In this document: positions 24,831 through 37,435 of the stretch, piece by piece
How positions within the stretch are numbered: the first letter of the stretch is position 1
Layout of the letters: each line of letters opens with the position of its first letter
Assembly (NCBI RefSeq): GCF_002078875.1
Contig: NC_034409.1
Location: 106,063,250-106,127,249 of the forward strand
Direction of reading: 5' to 3'
DNA length: 64,000 nucleotides
Origin: Numida meleagris
Lineage: Eukaryota > Chordata > Aves > Galliformes > Numididae
Program-made: the position numbers and the translations under genes
Notes under the pieces: generated by a model
What the model was told of the DNA's origin: nothing
What the model saw: only the letters and a program-made list of their open reading frames with translations
The model's database searches: none

Positions 24831-26099
24831 TCTGTACCACGTCCAGGACCTAGCAGCCTCCTGTGCTGCTGGATGCTCACCAGGTACAGCCCTCATCTAC
24901 TATATAAGAAGACTGCAGAAAAAAAAAATTGGCCAGTTTATTCAAAAGAAAATCTAAAGGCATCTTAATCGCAGCCTGTATCTGCCTATTGAGGGAAAAA
25001 ATGCAGGATGCAGTCCCCAGCCAACAAAAGCATAGCAAGAAACAGGACAAAAAAAGCTCCATGGTTTGGATGAATAGCAGCTTATCAGCAGGAGGAAAAG
25101 CTTTCTGTGTTAGTCAGGCTTTAAATCAAGTTGGAATTCCTGTCAGAAATGGGCTGTGTCTCTCAGTGAGACACAGGCTAAGTGCAGGCATGGCCAAGAG
25201 TGGTGTCCTTGGTCAGGTCCCACACAGGGACACGTGAGCAAAAGGCACAGCTTTGACTATCCTCAGCTGGTGAGCTGCTGCAGTTGGCCCTGGAGCAGTC
25301 AGAACAATCAAAGGATGAGGGTAGATTAGATGGTAGGTCTCATATGAAGTGAAAGTAAAGGTGCAAATCCATACATCTGCACTCTCTCACTGAGCAAGAG
25401 CTGCTGCAAATGTAGAAGGCCAAGTCCAGCACTTTGTCTCTCAAAAGTTCTTTGCAAGCAAAGATGAGACATCATGACTTACAGAAATTATTAGACAGCA
25501 AGAGTTTTGCTTGGCTAGCAAAAAATATTAGCAATAAGTATTGAGGGAAATCAGAACCTTTAACTTTTGTAACTCTGAATACAACTCTATTCACATACTA
25601 CTGGCTTGTTTTCTTACACGCAGTGGGTGAATGCTGATAGGAGCCACGCATAAGCAAAACAAATATTAATAACACTATATCCATTGTGAAGATAAATTAA
25701 AGAAGCTTTCAAAGGGCTATTAGTTTATTGAAGCACTTCGATTTTTTTACTTTTCTCAGTAAACAATTTTTTGTCCTCTCACAGCTTACATTTACTCCAG
25801 AATGTAGAGTAGCATGTGAACGGCAATCAGCAACTTCAGATTTTTCCCTCCACAGGAAATTGCTATGAGAACATATTTGTCAAAAGAGTTTCATGTCTGA
25901 TTGTTTCATCTTTGGGCTTTTCATAAGTGACTTCTCATTGTGCTGTGGTGTGCTGCAGCCAAGGTTCACTGACCCAGGCTCAATCTGCTGTGTAAAATAA
26001 AGGAAGCAACTGAATAAGTATAACATTTAGGGTCATACTAATGGTGTGCATCTGTTTCTTGAATGGGAGCCTTGCTTTCCATAAGCCCCCCTTAATATG
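24831..26099. other. intergenic sequence, no gene seen
   Basis: AT-rich unique sequence between inverted CR1 copies. No exon recognised. Confidence 0.5.
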
Positions 26100-26818
26100 C
26101 ACTTCACAGACTGGGAAAAGAACTTGAGAGCAGTGCTGCAGAGAAGGTCTTGGGGGTTCCAGTGGATGAAAAGCTGGACATGAACCGGCAGGGTAGGCTT
26201 GCAGCCTAGAAGGCCAACAGCATCCTGGGCTGCATCAAAAGAGGAGGGGCAGCAGGGAGAGAGACGGGATTGTTCCCTCTGCTCTGCCCTCGTGAGGCCC
26301 CATCTGGAGTACTGCGTCCAGGCCTGGGGCACTCGGCACAAGAAGGATGGGGAGCTTTTGGAGCGAGTCCAGAGGAGGGCACAAAGATGCTCAGAGGGCT
26401 GGAGCACCTCTCCTATGAAGACAGGCTGAGGGAGCTGGACTTTTTCAGCCTGAAGAAGAGAGGGCTGTGGGGAGATCTTGTTGTAGCCTTCCAATAATTA
26501 ATAGGAGCTCATAAACAGGAGGAGGACTAACTTTTTTTGTGCTGTCTAATAGTGACAGGACAAGGGGAAATGGCTTTAAACTAAAAGAGGGGAGATTTAG
26601 GTTAGATGTCAGGGGGAAATTTCTCCCTCAGAGGGCAGTGAGGTGCTGGCACAGGCTGCCCAGAGAAGCTGTGGTGCCCCATCCCTGGAGGTGCTCAAGG
26701 CCAGGTTGGATGGGGCCCTGGGCGGGGGGCAGCCCTGCCCATGGCAGGGGGTGCGGCTGGGTGGGCTTTGAGGTCCCTTCCAACCCAAACCATTCTATGA
26801 ATTCTGTGGATTCTATGG
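26100..26818 (+). mobile_element. CR1 LINE fragment (post-RT part and 3' end)
   Basis: It starts in the region after the palm domain ('gagagcagtgctgcagagaaggtcttgggggttccagtggatgaaaagctgg') and runs through 'ctctgccctcgtgaggccccatctggagtactgcgtccaggcctggggc', the 'agagaagctgtggtgccccatccctgg' block and the 3' end 'cccaaaccattctatgaattctgtgga'. It is among the longer copies, but with stops in frame. Confidence 0.95.
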
Positions 26819-28212
26819 AAAAAAAAAAAAGTTGGCTTTCATTAGTCTGCAGTGGATGTATAGTGTAGCTCCTGCACTGCTGACCCCAGCCCTGCCAAGG
26901 GAGCATGCAGTTGCATCTCTCTCTGACTCCATCACTTTCCCCACCTTCATTCTGTGCCACCACAGGAGCAGCCATGCCCACAGGTATGCTGCAGAAGTGG
27001 AAGTGGGACCTAAAAAACATTTTAACGCTATACAAATGGTGGTTGTGTAGTTGGTACCACTGATTGGTACCACTGTTCCTCACACGAGATTACATCTCTT
27101 AGTGTCTTTATAAAATAAACATTACACCAAAAATTTCTGCAAAATTCCTCCTCCTGACTGAAATAAGTCTGCATGTAGATTCAATGTAATACAGTGCTGG
27201 ACGCTTCTACAAGACCGTTGCATATAATTTTTTTGTGATATAGACAGCCTTGACACTCCCAGCACAGCCAGGTGGTAACGCCACTATAAGAGCAGCCTGC
27301 AGATCACCCACCCACAGCTGTCTTATCAGCACAGGTCAAGGACATAGCTCCTCCACCTACAGCTGTCTTAACAATGGAGCCCAGGGACAGAGCTCCTATT
27401 CACGTTATTCTTAATGTTAGAAGAACCCAGTGCCACAGCAAAGTACAGTGAATCTAACCCCACCCCAAACAGCATTTTTAGTGAGTGACTGCAGCTAGGC
27501 CTCCTCTCTGCCTGTTTTATGCCTTAGTGATTTCCCATGTGGAAATAGTTGCTGTCACTTATGAGGGCCACTTGCAACCCACAGCGCTTGTTGGAGGAGG
27601 TGACAATGTCAAGCCAAGTTCTTCAAACCCCAGCGTCCAGCTGTGAGCTATGGGGAGTGCTGTGGGAGCTGCACTCAGGTGAATCTGATTCAGGCCGCAG
27701 AAATACTCCACTTTCAAACCCACTGTCCCCCTCTGTGAGCCCCACCTCCTCCTTCACCAGCCGAGCAGGATCCATGCTTTTTTTCCTTCTTTTTCACTTT
27801 GATCTCAGCTCTGATGACTAAGGGAACAGGAAGATTATAGTTTAAGTGTATAATTCTCATTCGATGTGACAGGTTAAAGCTATGTGCTTTTAAAGAAAGC
27901 TTAGGATTATTTTAGTTCAATTACAATACCGATTTGGTCCCTGATTCATTCTTTGAGGACTGACTTCACAGAGATATATGTTGACTTAATTCCTGCTAGT
28001 GAAATATAAGCAAATGTTTACATTGTTCCGCTTTAATGCTTTGTTGGTGTATGGGTGGACCTGCACAGCAAGTGCAATACTGACCCAGGGGCACAGAGGT
28101 GTAAATTCATTTCCTTGTTTGTTTTTTCTTTTTTAACAAACACAGGGGTTTTATTTCTCAGAATTGTCATTTTATCCACCTCCCAGTGATAAATATTGGC
28201 ACCATAACTCAT
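26819..28212. other. intergenic sequence, no gene seen
   Basis: Starts with an A-rich tail directly after the CR1. No exon or other repeat recognised. Confidence 0.5.
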
Positions 28213-28411
28213 AATTTCTTTACCCAGAGGGCAGTGAGGCACTGGCACAGGCTGCCCAGAGAAGCTGTGGTGCCCCATCCCTGGAGGTGTTCAAGGCCAG
28301 GTTGGATGGGGCCCTGAGCTGGTGGGGGGCAGCCCTGCCCACGGCAGGGGTTGAGGCTGGGTGGGCTGTGAGGTCCCTTCCAGACGAAGCTGTTCAGTGA
28401 TTCTGTGATTC
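28213..28411 (+). mobile_element. CR1 LINE fragment with 3' end
   Basis: A short 5'-truncated copy: 'agagggcagtgaggcactggcacaggctgcccagagaagctgtgg' to 'gtcccttccagacgaagctgttcagtgattctgtgatt'. Confidence 0.93.
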
Positions 28412-29394
28412 ATGAACACCAGCCCTTCAGCACGCAGCCCTGTGTGGGGCTGTGTCCCCCTGCCTTCATTTACAGCACTGAGCAGGGAATAAGTTTGATA
28501 GAGAGCCGCTTTGCACTCCCACCCGTAGCAGCACAGCCCTGAGGTGCCCACCCTGCCCACGGGGAGCACGAGCACGGCTGTGCTGAAGCTTTTGTGGGTC
28601 CCCCCTGGAAGCTGGTGGGTCAGGCTGTGGAAAGCGCCAAAAGTCAGGGAGAGTTTTCTGAGCACAAAACGAAAAGTAAAGGAAACTATGGATACCTGGA
28701 TTTGTTTTCTTTTTTTTTTTTTCTCTTAATAAAAAAATGAAGCAGTGCCCTACGCTTTTTTAAGCAAATCTGGAAGCGATTCCGCATCTCTCTCCTGTAT
28801 TTCCCTGCAAAGGAGAAGAAGCAGAGAGCATTTTGTGCATCTCCTCTGTCATGTTTCTGTATCTGTACCCTTGGAGCAGAGGGGGAGGAGGAGGAGAGCT
28901 GCCAGCAGCCTGCTGCAATTGATTTCTCCCTTGTTTTTGTGCCGCGCTGAGGCAACCTGTTTCAGAAATGACAATGACAAATCAAAGGGGGGTATTTCTG
29001 CTGGAAGTCCAAACTCCCCAAGCTGCTAGTGGGAATGTAGCTATTAAACAGGATGCTTTATCTATAACACCCTCCTGGAAGCACTCATTCCTAAGAGCTT
29101 GCAGCCCTTAGGAGTGAAATCTATTTGCATTTCCTTCAAGAACTGCTATCGTGTGAAACTTTCTGTTATGGACTACCACCACCTGGGGACGTGTGCCCAT
29201 ACAGAGCTGGCAGTCCCCATCTCTCCTGCTCACCAGGGGTGCGAGGAGCGTGGTGAGGTGCAGCGCAGAGGACAGGGATGGGGAAGGAGTGCTGGGACAG
29301 ACGTGGAGTGCTCCTTGCTCTGTGCGCAGAGGTTGTTCCGCCTCATAGAGGGAAACCCACAGCTCGGAGGGTGCTCCAAGCAGCATCACCCTTA
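28412..29394. other. sequence upstream of the CpG island, no gene seen
   Basis: Increasingly GC-rich sequence leading into the CpG island. Contains a T-rich run near 28709-28724. It could hold distal promoter elements of B3GALT5. No exon recognised. Confidence 0.45.
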
Positions 29395-29588
29395 GCTGAG
29401 AGCGCGGAGCCCAACTTCCCAGCACCGCAAAGGCTCGGCCCGTTCTGCAGGATGAGCGGCTCCGTTCGCAGGGCTGGAGGAATGTCGTCGCCTCCTCAAA
29501 TGCAACAAAAAGCCGTCTCCTAGGACAGTTCCTAACTTTCCTTTCCCTGCCGATCCCACTGCAGTGCCAGCGTGAGGCTGTTACCTAC

Positions 29589-29623
29589 GGGTGGGAGGGA
29601 CGGGCGGACAGAGGGAGGGAGGG
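29589..29623 (+). other. G-quadruplex-forming motif
   Basis: Seven runs of three G on the + strand. Four are at 29589-29604 with loops of 1, 1 and 2 bases, and three more at 29613-29623 with one-base loops. This satisfies the usual G3+N1-7 rule with very short loops. It lies in the CpG island within a longer purine-only tract running to about 29672. Confidence 0.8.
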
Positions 29624-29689
29624 AGAGCGAGGAGGAGGAGAGGAGGGAGGGAAGGAAAGAGACAGGCGGAGAGCTCGAGTTACCGCAGC

Positions 29690-29891
29690 CGCATCAGTGC
29701 CGTCCCCGGGTTCGCCCGCAACCCACGCGGGGCCGGAGGCGGCCACGCACTGTGGGGTAGTGGAGCTGCCCGGGGAAGGGCCGGGACACCGCGGGCAGCG
29801 CCGTCCCCTGCAACCGCCGCAGCACGGCCCGACAAGCCCATAGGATGTGCCACGAGCGTGTGAGGGAAGGAGCTCGGATCACCCGGTGCAG
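29690..29891 (+). other. B3GALT5: putative non-coding first exon of B3GALT5
   Basis: The CpG-island sequence ends in a good donor, 'GTGCAG|GTATGG', with the exon's last base at 29891. B3GALT-family genes usually have non-coding 5' exons spliced to one coding exon, and the coding exon here begins right after an acceptor, so some such donor is required. The start at 29690 is only a guess, because no initiation signal can be placed. The stretch has an ATG at 29845 that stays open to the exon end. Confidence 0.45.
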
Positions 29892-31239
29892 GTATGGCCA
29901 TGTGCGGGGGTCTCGTTTGTGCACTGAGGATGGGGAGCCCCGAATCTGGTGGGCCTCCGGTGGGGAGAACAAAAGAAAAAAGGGCAGTGGGCACGGATCT
30001 GCTTGCTTTGAAGAGTGGGGTCAAAGTGCAGAACGAGCTACCTGTGATGTCCCCAGCTGGTGGCGAGTTCATCCGAAGGCTCAAGATTGAAGAGCCCATC
30101 CTGCAGTAAAACGAGCAGGAGGTGCTCCCTGGCACAGGGGGTACCCTGAGCTGGTGGGACAGCAGTAAGAGATCTCATGTACCGGACCATTTAGGGTATG
30201 GTTTAGTACATTTTAGCACATTCTGGCCACCCGCGAACCTGCCCCCAGCTGCAGAGCAGGCTGAATTTGGGCAGATGAGATGGAAGGTTTGGCTGTCCCA
30301 CGCTTTTGCTGAGAGCTGGGAGAAAACTCTTAAAAATAAGGAGACCCACGAGGTAGAGGCAAATAATTAAAGCAGCCACTGGGCCTGATCCCGCACGTAC
30401 ATACAGTCAGCACTTCGAAAGCCAAGTATTTATTTACTGAGGATTTCCTGCTGTGAGGACCCCAGGGCAGGGTTTAGTCCCTCTGCTCTGTGCCTTCATC
30501 CCTCCAGCCAAAAGGAGGAGCTGGGCGCCGAACCCCTGGGACAACATTTGGAGAAGGCTGGAGCAAGGAGAGTGCATGAGCTGCTGCTCCTGAGCTGCCT
30601 GTGCCTTGGGCAGGGACCCTAGGGTGCTGGGAGCTATAGGGTGATGGGAGCTGTAAGATGGGAACTATATGATGCCCTAGAACATTAACTTCCAAAATAC
30701 TGGCTTGCCTTTTTAGTGGACATGTAGGTGCAAATGTTATGTTGATAAGGGAAAAATAAAGCTCCAAACGCTAAAATAACAATGGTGCCAAGAGGGAGCA
30801 CAAAAGGAACGGGCAGAGAAGGGCACAAGCACCAGGCTCACCTACTCTGTGCAAGCGCTGCTCCTAGTTAAAACAGGAAAAAGAAACCCACATCTAAAGG
30901 GCAACCTCCTGACAAGTCTTCATCCCGCAGTGGCTGGGCTGAGAAGCACTTTGTTTATAAAAGATTTCAATGATACTGGGGTGCCTTTATTGGTTTATTT
31001 TTTCCTGTTTTGGATGTTTTTTTGTACAGTCTGCATAGCTGTCTCTTCTCCGCATTGCTCTTTTCCTTCCTCCTCCCTATATCTTGAGATTATTCTGAGG
31101 GAGAAAAGTAAGCTTTGTCCTGCCTCAAATATCATTTTCAGTTTTACTTTGCTTTTTCATTGTGATGAAAAAATCCAGCTGTAGCACTGCTTATAAATAA
31201 GAGTGCAAGAAGCATCTGAACAACACTCTCAGACACAGA

Positions 31240-31338
31240 GTTTGATTTTGGGTGGTGCTCTGTGGAGCCAGGAGATGGACTCGGAGGGCCTTATGGATGC
31301 CTTCCAACTCAGGATATTCTGTGATTCTGTGACTCTAA
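31240..31338 (+). mobile_element. short CR1 3'-end fragment
   Basis: 'ggtggtgctctgtggagccaggagatggactcggagg' followed by 'ccttccaactcaggatattctgtgattctgtgactct'. A heavily 5'-truncated sense copy with the terminal octamer repeated. Confidence 0.9.
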
Positions 31339-32021
31339 GTAATTTGCTTGGGGGGACACGAACTCATCTGCATAATTTTTGAAGCACAGTGCTCCTACAG
31401 ATCACTGAACCAGGCTTTTGGAGCTGTAGCATTGACAGCAAGAGCTGAAGGAAGAATTGTGCTCATTGCTCTGTTTCACTATGAGGGTAAGAGGGTGGCT
31501 CTGAGTTGGGTTTTACTGTTCAGCATACTGAGTGGTGTTGGCTGGTACTGGGGGAGGCTGCACAATGGGTGCATCCGATTATGGACAGCTCCTTATCTTT
31601 GGTATGATCAGGAGTTTGGAATATAGCAAGTAAAACAGTAATTGCATTATGCTCACTGATTCATCATGTGTTTAAAAAAAAAAAAAGAAGAAGTTAAAAA
31701 TGCTCATTAGCATCAGAGATAAACTGAAGATGGGGGAATTGTGGGAAGAGAGTCTACTGGTATTGAAGAGAATTCCAGAAAGCAACCTTTGGTATAAGGG
31801 AGATGAAGGAAGGACAGAAGCAGAAAGTGAAGGCTTTTAGACTGATAGCTGGAAAAAAGGACTGCTAGGAAGAGTGAAGGTCCTTGTGTGAGGGTGAGGA
31901 GGCAGCACAGCGGAGGGGCCACCATCTTCTCCTGCCTTGAGGAAGGACCTTGGCTAGTTGCCTGCTAGGACAGTGCATTCAATAAGGCTGTCCCAGTACA
32001 CACCTAAATGGGGAAAAGCAC

Positions 32022-32318
32022 TGTCCCCAGGCATCGGGCTGGGTTAATTTTCTTCCTAGAGGCTCCTATGATGCCATGTTTGGGATTTTTGATGAAAATA
32101 GTGATGATCATACACTGTTGTTGTAGTTGTTGCTGAGCAGTGCCTACATAGAGCCAAGGCCTTTTCAGCTCCCCACGCTGCCCGGCCAGTGAGGAGCTGG
32201 GGGTGCACAAGGAGCGAGGAGGGAACAGAACCAGGACAGCTGACCCTGACTGGTCAAAGAGGTGTCCTATACCATATGGCGTCATGCTCAGCAATAAAAG
32301 ATGGGGCTAGAGGGGAGA
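32022..32318 (+). mobile_element. truncated ERV-L-like LTR, sense to B3GALT5
   Basis: It starts with TGTCC and has the same blocks as the LTR at 35388-35959 in opposite orientation: 'ggttaattttcttcct', 'gttgttgtagttgttgctgagcagtgc', 'ctcc..ctggg..gtgcacaaggag', 'aaccaggacagctgaccctgactgg'. It stops about halfway, just after an A/T-rich 'caataaaag' at the place expected for the LTR TATA box. No internal retroviral sequence is attached. The right boundary is approximate. Confidence 0.82.
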
Positions 32319-35300
32319 AAGGGGTCACTAACCTCCATTACATTACCTTAGGTGGTACTAAAACTGTCATTCAGAGGAAGAAATGGTGTGAGCTCTTCTT
32401 TGAAAAGATAAGAAGAGAAGAAGAGATAAAGAACTGCAGGCTAACCTCTTCTAAAACTGTCTGTGCTGCAGCACAACCATAGGGGATCTAGGGCAAGCAG
32501 GTGAAATTTTCAGAGATTTTTCTCTGTTATTGAACTTTGGTCATAGATTTTCTTTGATTTTTACAATAAAATTTTCTCTGCTTATTACTGCATATTACAA
32601 CAGTGTAGTGTAGCTGATCATTTACAGGATGGGAGGATGTTTTGGATGGGCAAGGTTGGGGACATCGGTGACTCTCTGAGGGCCTTGGCCGCAGCTTCCT
32701 GCCCTGGGTCCACCTTCAGGAAGGATGCCCAGCTGGAACCTCGCCCCAGCAGCTCAAGAGGCCCGGGCTCTCCTCCTGCCTGCACAGCTGGCCTTCTCTG
32801 TGGCTGCTGGTGAATCCATTAATCTCTCCCTAGTGCGATTTCCCCATTCATAAATTGTTTTTGTTTTTCTGGAGGTCCTGAGGTTTATCTTAAACATTAG
32901 CATCTTCCCTGCTCAGACCCCTCTCCGCATGTAAGCCCCCAAATGGTGGCCCAGGGTCTGCCAGGGAGGGGCCAGGAGAGCAGAACCCCTCAGGAGCACC
33001 CTGGGATTGATGTGTGCTCCTGAAACACAAAGGTGGTTTGTGCACGGCTCCCTCAGGCTGTTTAACCTGCAATGCCATCTGCCCCACACTGAAAAGCTAA
33101 TATTTTCTTTGAATGTTTTTCCATATAATTCCAATAATAGAGAAAAGCATTCTTTGGAGGGGTGGGGCAGAGTCCACAAATCTTGCTCACATGGCTTGTA
33201 TCTTGTCATGGTGACAATCCCATTATGGAATAATGGGAGTAAAATGGTGTTGCTTGTGAAAACAAACAAAAAAAACCCACCCATCCAAGCAACCAACAAG
33301 CCAAACAAAATACTCCCCAGTATTAAATAAAGCGCCTAGCAGCTCCACTCTTCCTTGACAGAAACTGGCATGTACGAAGCACTAGAACAATGCCTTGCTT
33401 AGATTTGTTAATCGACTGACAAAAGGAGAGAATCCTGACATTGGTGAGAGGTAGCAGAGGGGAAAAGGCTTCTTGTGATCTAATGGAAAGGCCAGAAGAC
33501 GCTTTCCCCCTGTTCTTTGTCCAGTTTTCTATCCTCCTTGCCTTCCAGTCTTGACATTCACTTTGGATGAGGATGTTGTTAATACGTGCTGCTGTGCACG
33601 GCTTCCTCTAAGGTGAAAAGAGACATTCTAAAGCATCATGGAGACATTTGGCCCAACCACCTTGGCTGCTATCTGCATTGAGTTCCTGTGGTTGAGGTGG
33701 CATCTTGGCCTCTCAGCTGTCATGGGTGGCCCTGTGTATGTGGGCCACCAAGCAAAGGGGCAGGACTCGGCCAGTACTTCAAGGGGGCATGGCAGAGCCG
33801 TGTGTCCCAGGACAGTGCTTTACTGTGGACAGAAGTCAGCTGGGTTGGGTGACCCTGACCTAAAAGAGAAACCTGGCTGCCCAGCAAGGGGACAGTTCCT
33901 CCTTCCCTAACAGTGTTGGCTCAGCTACTTCAGAGCCCTCTGTTTTGCCAGTCTAAGCCTTTTAGAGATTGAAGGTGATCCCTGCTTTTCTAAAATGCTT
34001 GTGTTTAGGAAAATTGTTTCCTGATGTATTGACTTATTATCTATGCATATTCATTCCCTCTCTGTGTCCTGCCAAGCTTCTATGAATGCAGTTTAAAGGC
34101 TTTGTTCCAGGATAAATTAAATTAACAGGTATTAGTAGTACTTATGCCAGGGCACATACTACTTTTGGCTATTAGGAAAGGCACTTTGAAATACCTCTGC
34201 TGGCTTTAGCTGTGCAGTGCCTGAGGTTCCTTCTCCTGTTTGTGTGTTTAAATCACACTTGTGCTTTTGGGTCTGCAAGTGGCAGTAGCGGCCGCTTGCT
34301 TCTCTCTTGTACAAAGTGGCAACTCCTGCTGATGGACAAAAGTGCTTTGGTCATCTTGTGCTTTGGGTCCTTCACAGTTCAACGTGTGTGACCTGAATGA
34401 GAATCTAACACTGATCACCCACTGAACTCAGCAGCGTGACTGTAGCTTTGCCCCAGAAAAATTAAGCAAACTTTATTTCTTTAAATTGGTATTTTGAATC
34501 TTTTTCTCATGGGGACTCTAGACCTACTTACCTTCTCTGCTGCAGGCCAGATTGCTTTTCCTGATCCATGTGCCATGTAGCCTTGATCTCTTGGTGCTGT
34601 TTAGATAATTATACTCATTAACAGATCTAAAGGAAGTGTCATATTAATTTTGGTGGAATAACTAGGCTCAGTCAGATGAGTTAACGTGACCCATTCACAG
34701 TGCAGCATGAAGGAGTTTAACGAAGGTCAGTGTTGGAAGCAGAGATCCTAGCCAGTTTGCCCACCATGGTGAACTGTCATGGTGCTTGGGATACCTCCTG
34801 GCACAGCAAAGATGGCAAATAAATTCTCTCATTCTCGTTTGCGGAAAGAAATGAAATTCAGGGAGGTCATCTTGGTGAGTTCCAGCAAGCTCCATGTTGT
34901 CCCTTTGCTGCTTTCTAGATCGCTCTGATGCTCAGACAAGAAGTGGCTCCTGGTGCTCCAGCAAAGGGATGATACTTCAGTCTATGTGGACTGTCTGAGC
35001 CTGACTGCAAGCACCAGATGAGTTCAGGTGTGTGCAAGGCAAAGGGCTGTGGTTTGTCTGACACAATACAGACTTATATTATCTTCTTCTTTTCTTCCTT
35101 TGCTCATTTTAGGCAAGTGCTAAGAGAGTGCATGGCTGCAGGCTGCCGTAACCCACATTGCTCTGATCTCAGGCTTTAATGCAAACTTCGCTGGATCTAC
35201 ACAGAGCCATAACACACTCTGCTGGGCAGGTTAAACAAACCACTCTCTAGGACACAAAACAGGTAATTTTTCTGCAATGACGTACATAAAATAATCAGTA

Positions 35301-35387
35301 GTTGAAATGATAGGAAATGGAAAAAGCTTTGAGATAATTACAAACTGCAGTTTCTGATTCAAATCAAAGAGGAAACTCAGATAGACC

Positions 35388-35959
35388 TGTGTTGTGATTT
35401 AACCCGGCAGGCAGTTCAGTACCACATAGCTGTTGGCTCACTCCACCCACAGTAGGATGGGGGAGAGAAGTGGAAAAAAGGTAAAACTCATAGTTGAGAT
35501 AAAGACAGTTTAATAGGACTGAGAAGGAAAATAATAATAATGATGATGATGACGATAAAAGAGTATCAAAAACAAGTGATGCACAGTGCAATTGCTCACC
35601 AACCACTGACTGATGCTCAGCCAGTCCCCAGGCAGTACATCCTCCCCACAGCTAACTCCCCCAGTTTTATTTTGAGCATGACATCCCTTTGTCCAGTTTA
35701 GGTCAGCTGTTCCGGTTCTGTCGCCTCCCAGCTCCTTGTGCACCCCCAGCTCCTCACTAGCCAGGCAGTGGAGGAGCCTGAAGGAGCTGCAGTGTCCTTG
35801 GCTCTGTGTGTGCACTGCTCAGCAACAACTACAACCACTGTGTGTTATCAACATTATTCTCATCCTAAACCCAAAACACAGCATCATACCAGCCAATTGG
35901 AAGAAAATTAACTCTATCCCAGCCAAGACCATTTCAATATCCATGCCATCTGTGTCACA
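35388..35959 (-). repeat. ERV-L 3' LTR (near complete)
   Basis: Runs from TGTG at 35388 to CACA at 35959, so both ends have the TG...CA form of LTRs (minus-strand start TGTGACAC). Inside is a variable trinucleotide patch at about 35531-35557 (ATA/ATG/ACG units). The purine-rich stretch just outside 35959, read on the minus strand, is where a polypurine tract would be. Confidence 0.85.
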
Positions 35960-36379
35960 ATCAGATCCCACACTTTCCAATTAAACACCACCACCTTTCC
36001 TATTTTTTTTTTTTATGTATACACACAGATATAATTCCTTTAGACTATGGGACATCTCTCAAAAATGTCCGTAGAGTTTGCTTAGTCTATGAGTTTGGGC
36101 TCCATCCATTATCATGGTCCTTCTGGGCAGGAGAGAGGGTGTGTAATGTTGGATTGTCGCATGCTGAAGCCAGTTCTGGTTCCTATCACCTCTCTGCTTG
36201 TCAGGCTTTATAGCCACAGTTTTTTGCTTGGTTCCATGAAAAATAATTTTTCATTAATTTGGGTGACAACCATAGAGGTGATGACATACAGTATTGTACA
36301 CCAGTTAACATCATACAATTCAAATTATTGGCTATTCTCACCCATCCTCAAATTTCTTTGAGGTACACACTGGAAATCC

Positions 36380-37430
36380 CCATCCTTTTGCATTACTCAC
36401 CAAGTACACCCATGTCCTTGAGCAAATGCAATCTCACAGATGGGCTTGCCTTTGCCCGAGGCAGGAATAATCCAGACTGTCTTGCCCAGCACGTCTTTTA
36501 CATGTACCACTGGGATTTTTTCCCTTCTGCAGTATGTAAATATTTTAATTGGGCAGGGACAGCTCTATTGACAGATTCCTAAGTGTTATCTAACCAGATA
36601 GCTTTTGGTAAATGTGTATCCCACTGCTTGAATGTCCCAGCACCATTGCTCTCAGTGTAGTCTTAAACACTCCATTGTATCATTTGATTTTCCCAGAGGC
36701 TGGTGCATGATAGGGGATAAGATATACCCACTCAAGGCCATGCTCTTTGGCCCAGGTGTTTATGAGGTTATTTCAGAAATGAGTCCCATTGTTTGACTCA
36801 ATTATTTCTGTGCTGTGTCACCACAGGACTTGCTTTTCAAGGCCCAGAATAGTATCTGGCAGTGGCATGAGATATGTTTTCAACCATCTGATGGTTGCTT
36901 CCACCATTGTAAGCATATGGCATTTACTGTTTGTGAGAGTGTGATAGAACCCACCTGCCTTGTCTCCCCATATTTATATTTCAGCCATCATCCTTCATGC
37001 CAAAGAGGCTTTAACTGCTTGACTTGCTTAATTGCAGCACATATTTTACATTCTTGGATAGCCTGTGCAACAGTGTCCGTGGTCAAGTCTATTCCTCAGT
37101 CCTGAGCCCGTCTATATGTCAGTGGCCTTTCTCGATGGCCTGAGGTTTCATGGGCCCACTGAACTAGAAATAATTGTATTGCCACTCCAGATCTACCTGA
37201 GCCACTTAATCCTAGTGCCCTAATCCACCTGCTCATTGTTTTGATGTTCCTCAGTGGCACAACTTTGTGGTACACAGGCATCCATGTGATTTACTTTTAC
37301 AACTGCATTCTCTACCCGGGCAGCAATATCTTTCCACAATGCAGTGGCCTAGATGGGTTTGCTTCTGTCCTACCAGTTGTTCTGCTTCCATTGCTGTAAC
37401 CACCCCCAGAGGGCATTTGCCACCATCCAT
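36380..37430 (-). pseudogene. ERV-L pol remnant (integrase region)
   Basis: Minus-strand frames show the integrase zinc-binding pattern: an H-x4-H pair near plus 37145-37165 and a C-x2-C pair near plus 37040-37050. A degraded catalytic core and a C-terminal region follow toward 36380. Several in-frame stops (for example after the R-A-Q-D stretch near 37096) and frame changes break it. It is a non-functional relic; similarity is judged by motif order. Confidence 0.75.
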
Positions 37431-37435
37431 GAGTA

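Larger units (their letters stand above)
29395..29990 (+). promoter_or_regulatory. CpG island, likely B3GALT5 promoter
   Basis: CpG dinucleotides are frequent here, unlike in the AT-rich flanks; the part at 29690-29890 is the densest and the most GC-rich in the window. No TATA box is evident, as is usual for CpG-island promoters. The only gene start expected here by synteny is B3GALT5, whose coding exon lies on the + strand 12.8 kb downstream and begins at a splice acceptor, so an upstream promoter and non-coding exon are needed. The assignment to B3GALT5 is inference; a non-coding RNA or a divergent transcript is possible. Confidence 0.65.

Noticed and set aside
26033..26494. 153-codon ORF on the minus strand
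   Set aside because: It is the antisense of a CR1 copy, as are several other ORFs of similar type (for example 22040-22255, 59271-59582).
28544..29970. ORFs in and around the CpG island, including a 151-codon minus-strand ORF at 29680-30135
   Set aside because: High GC content lowers stop frequency, so long frames are expected. No family motif was seen, and the donor at 29891 fits a non-coding exon on +.
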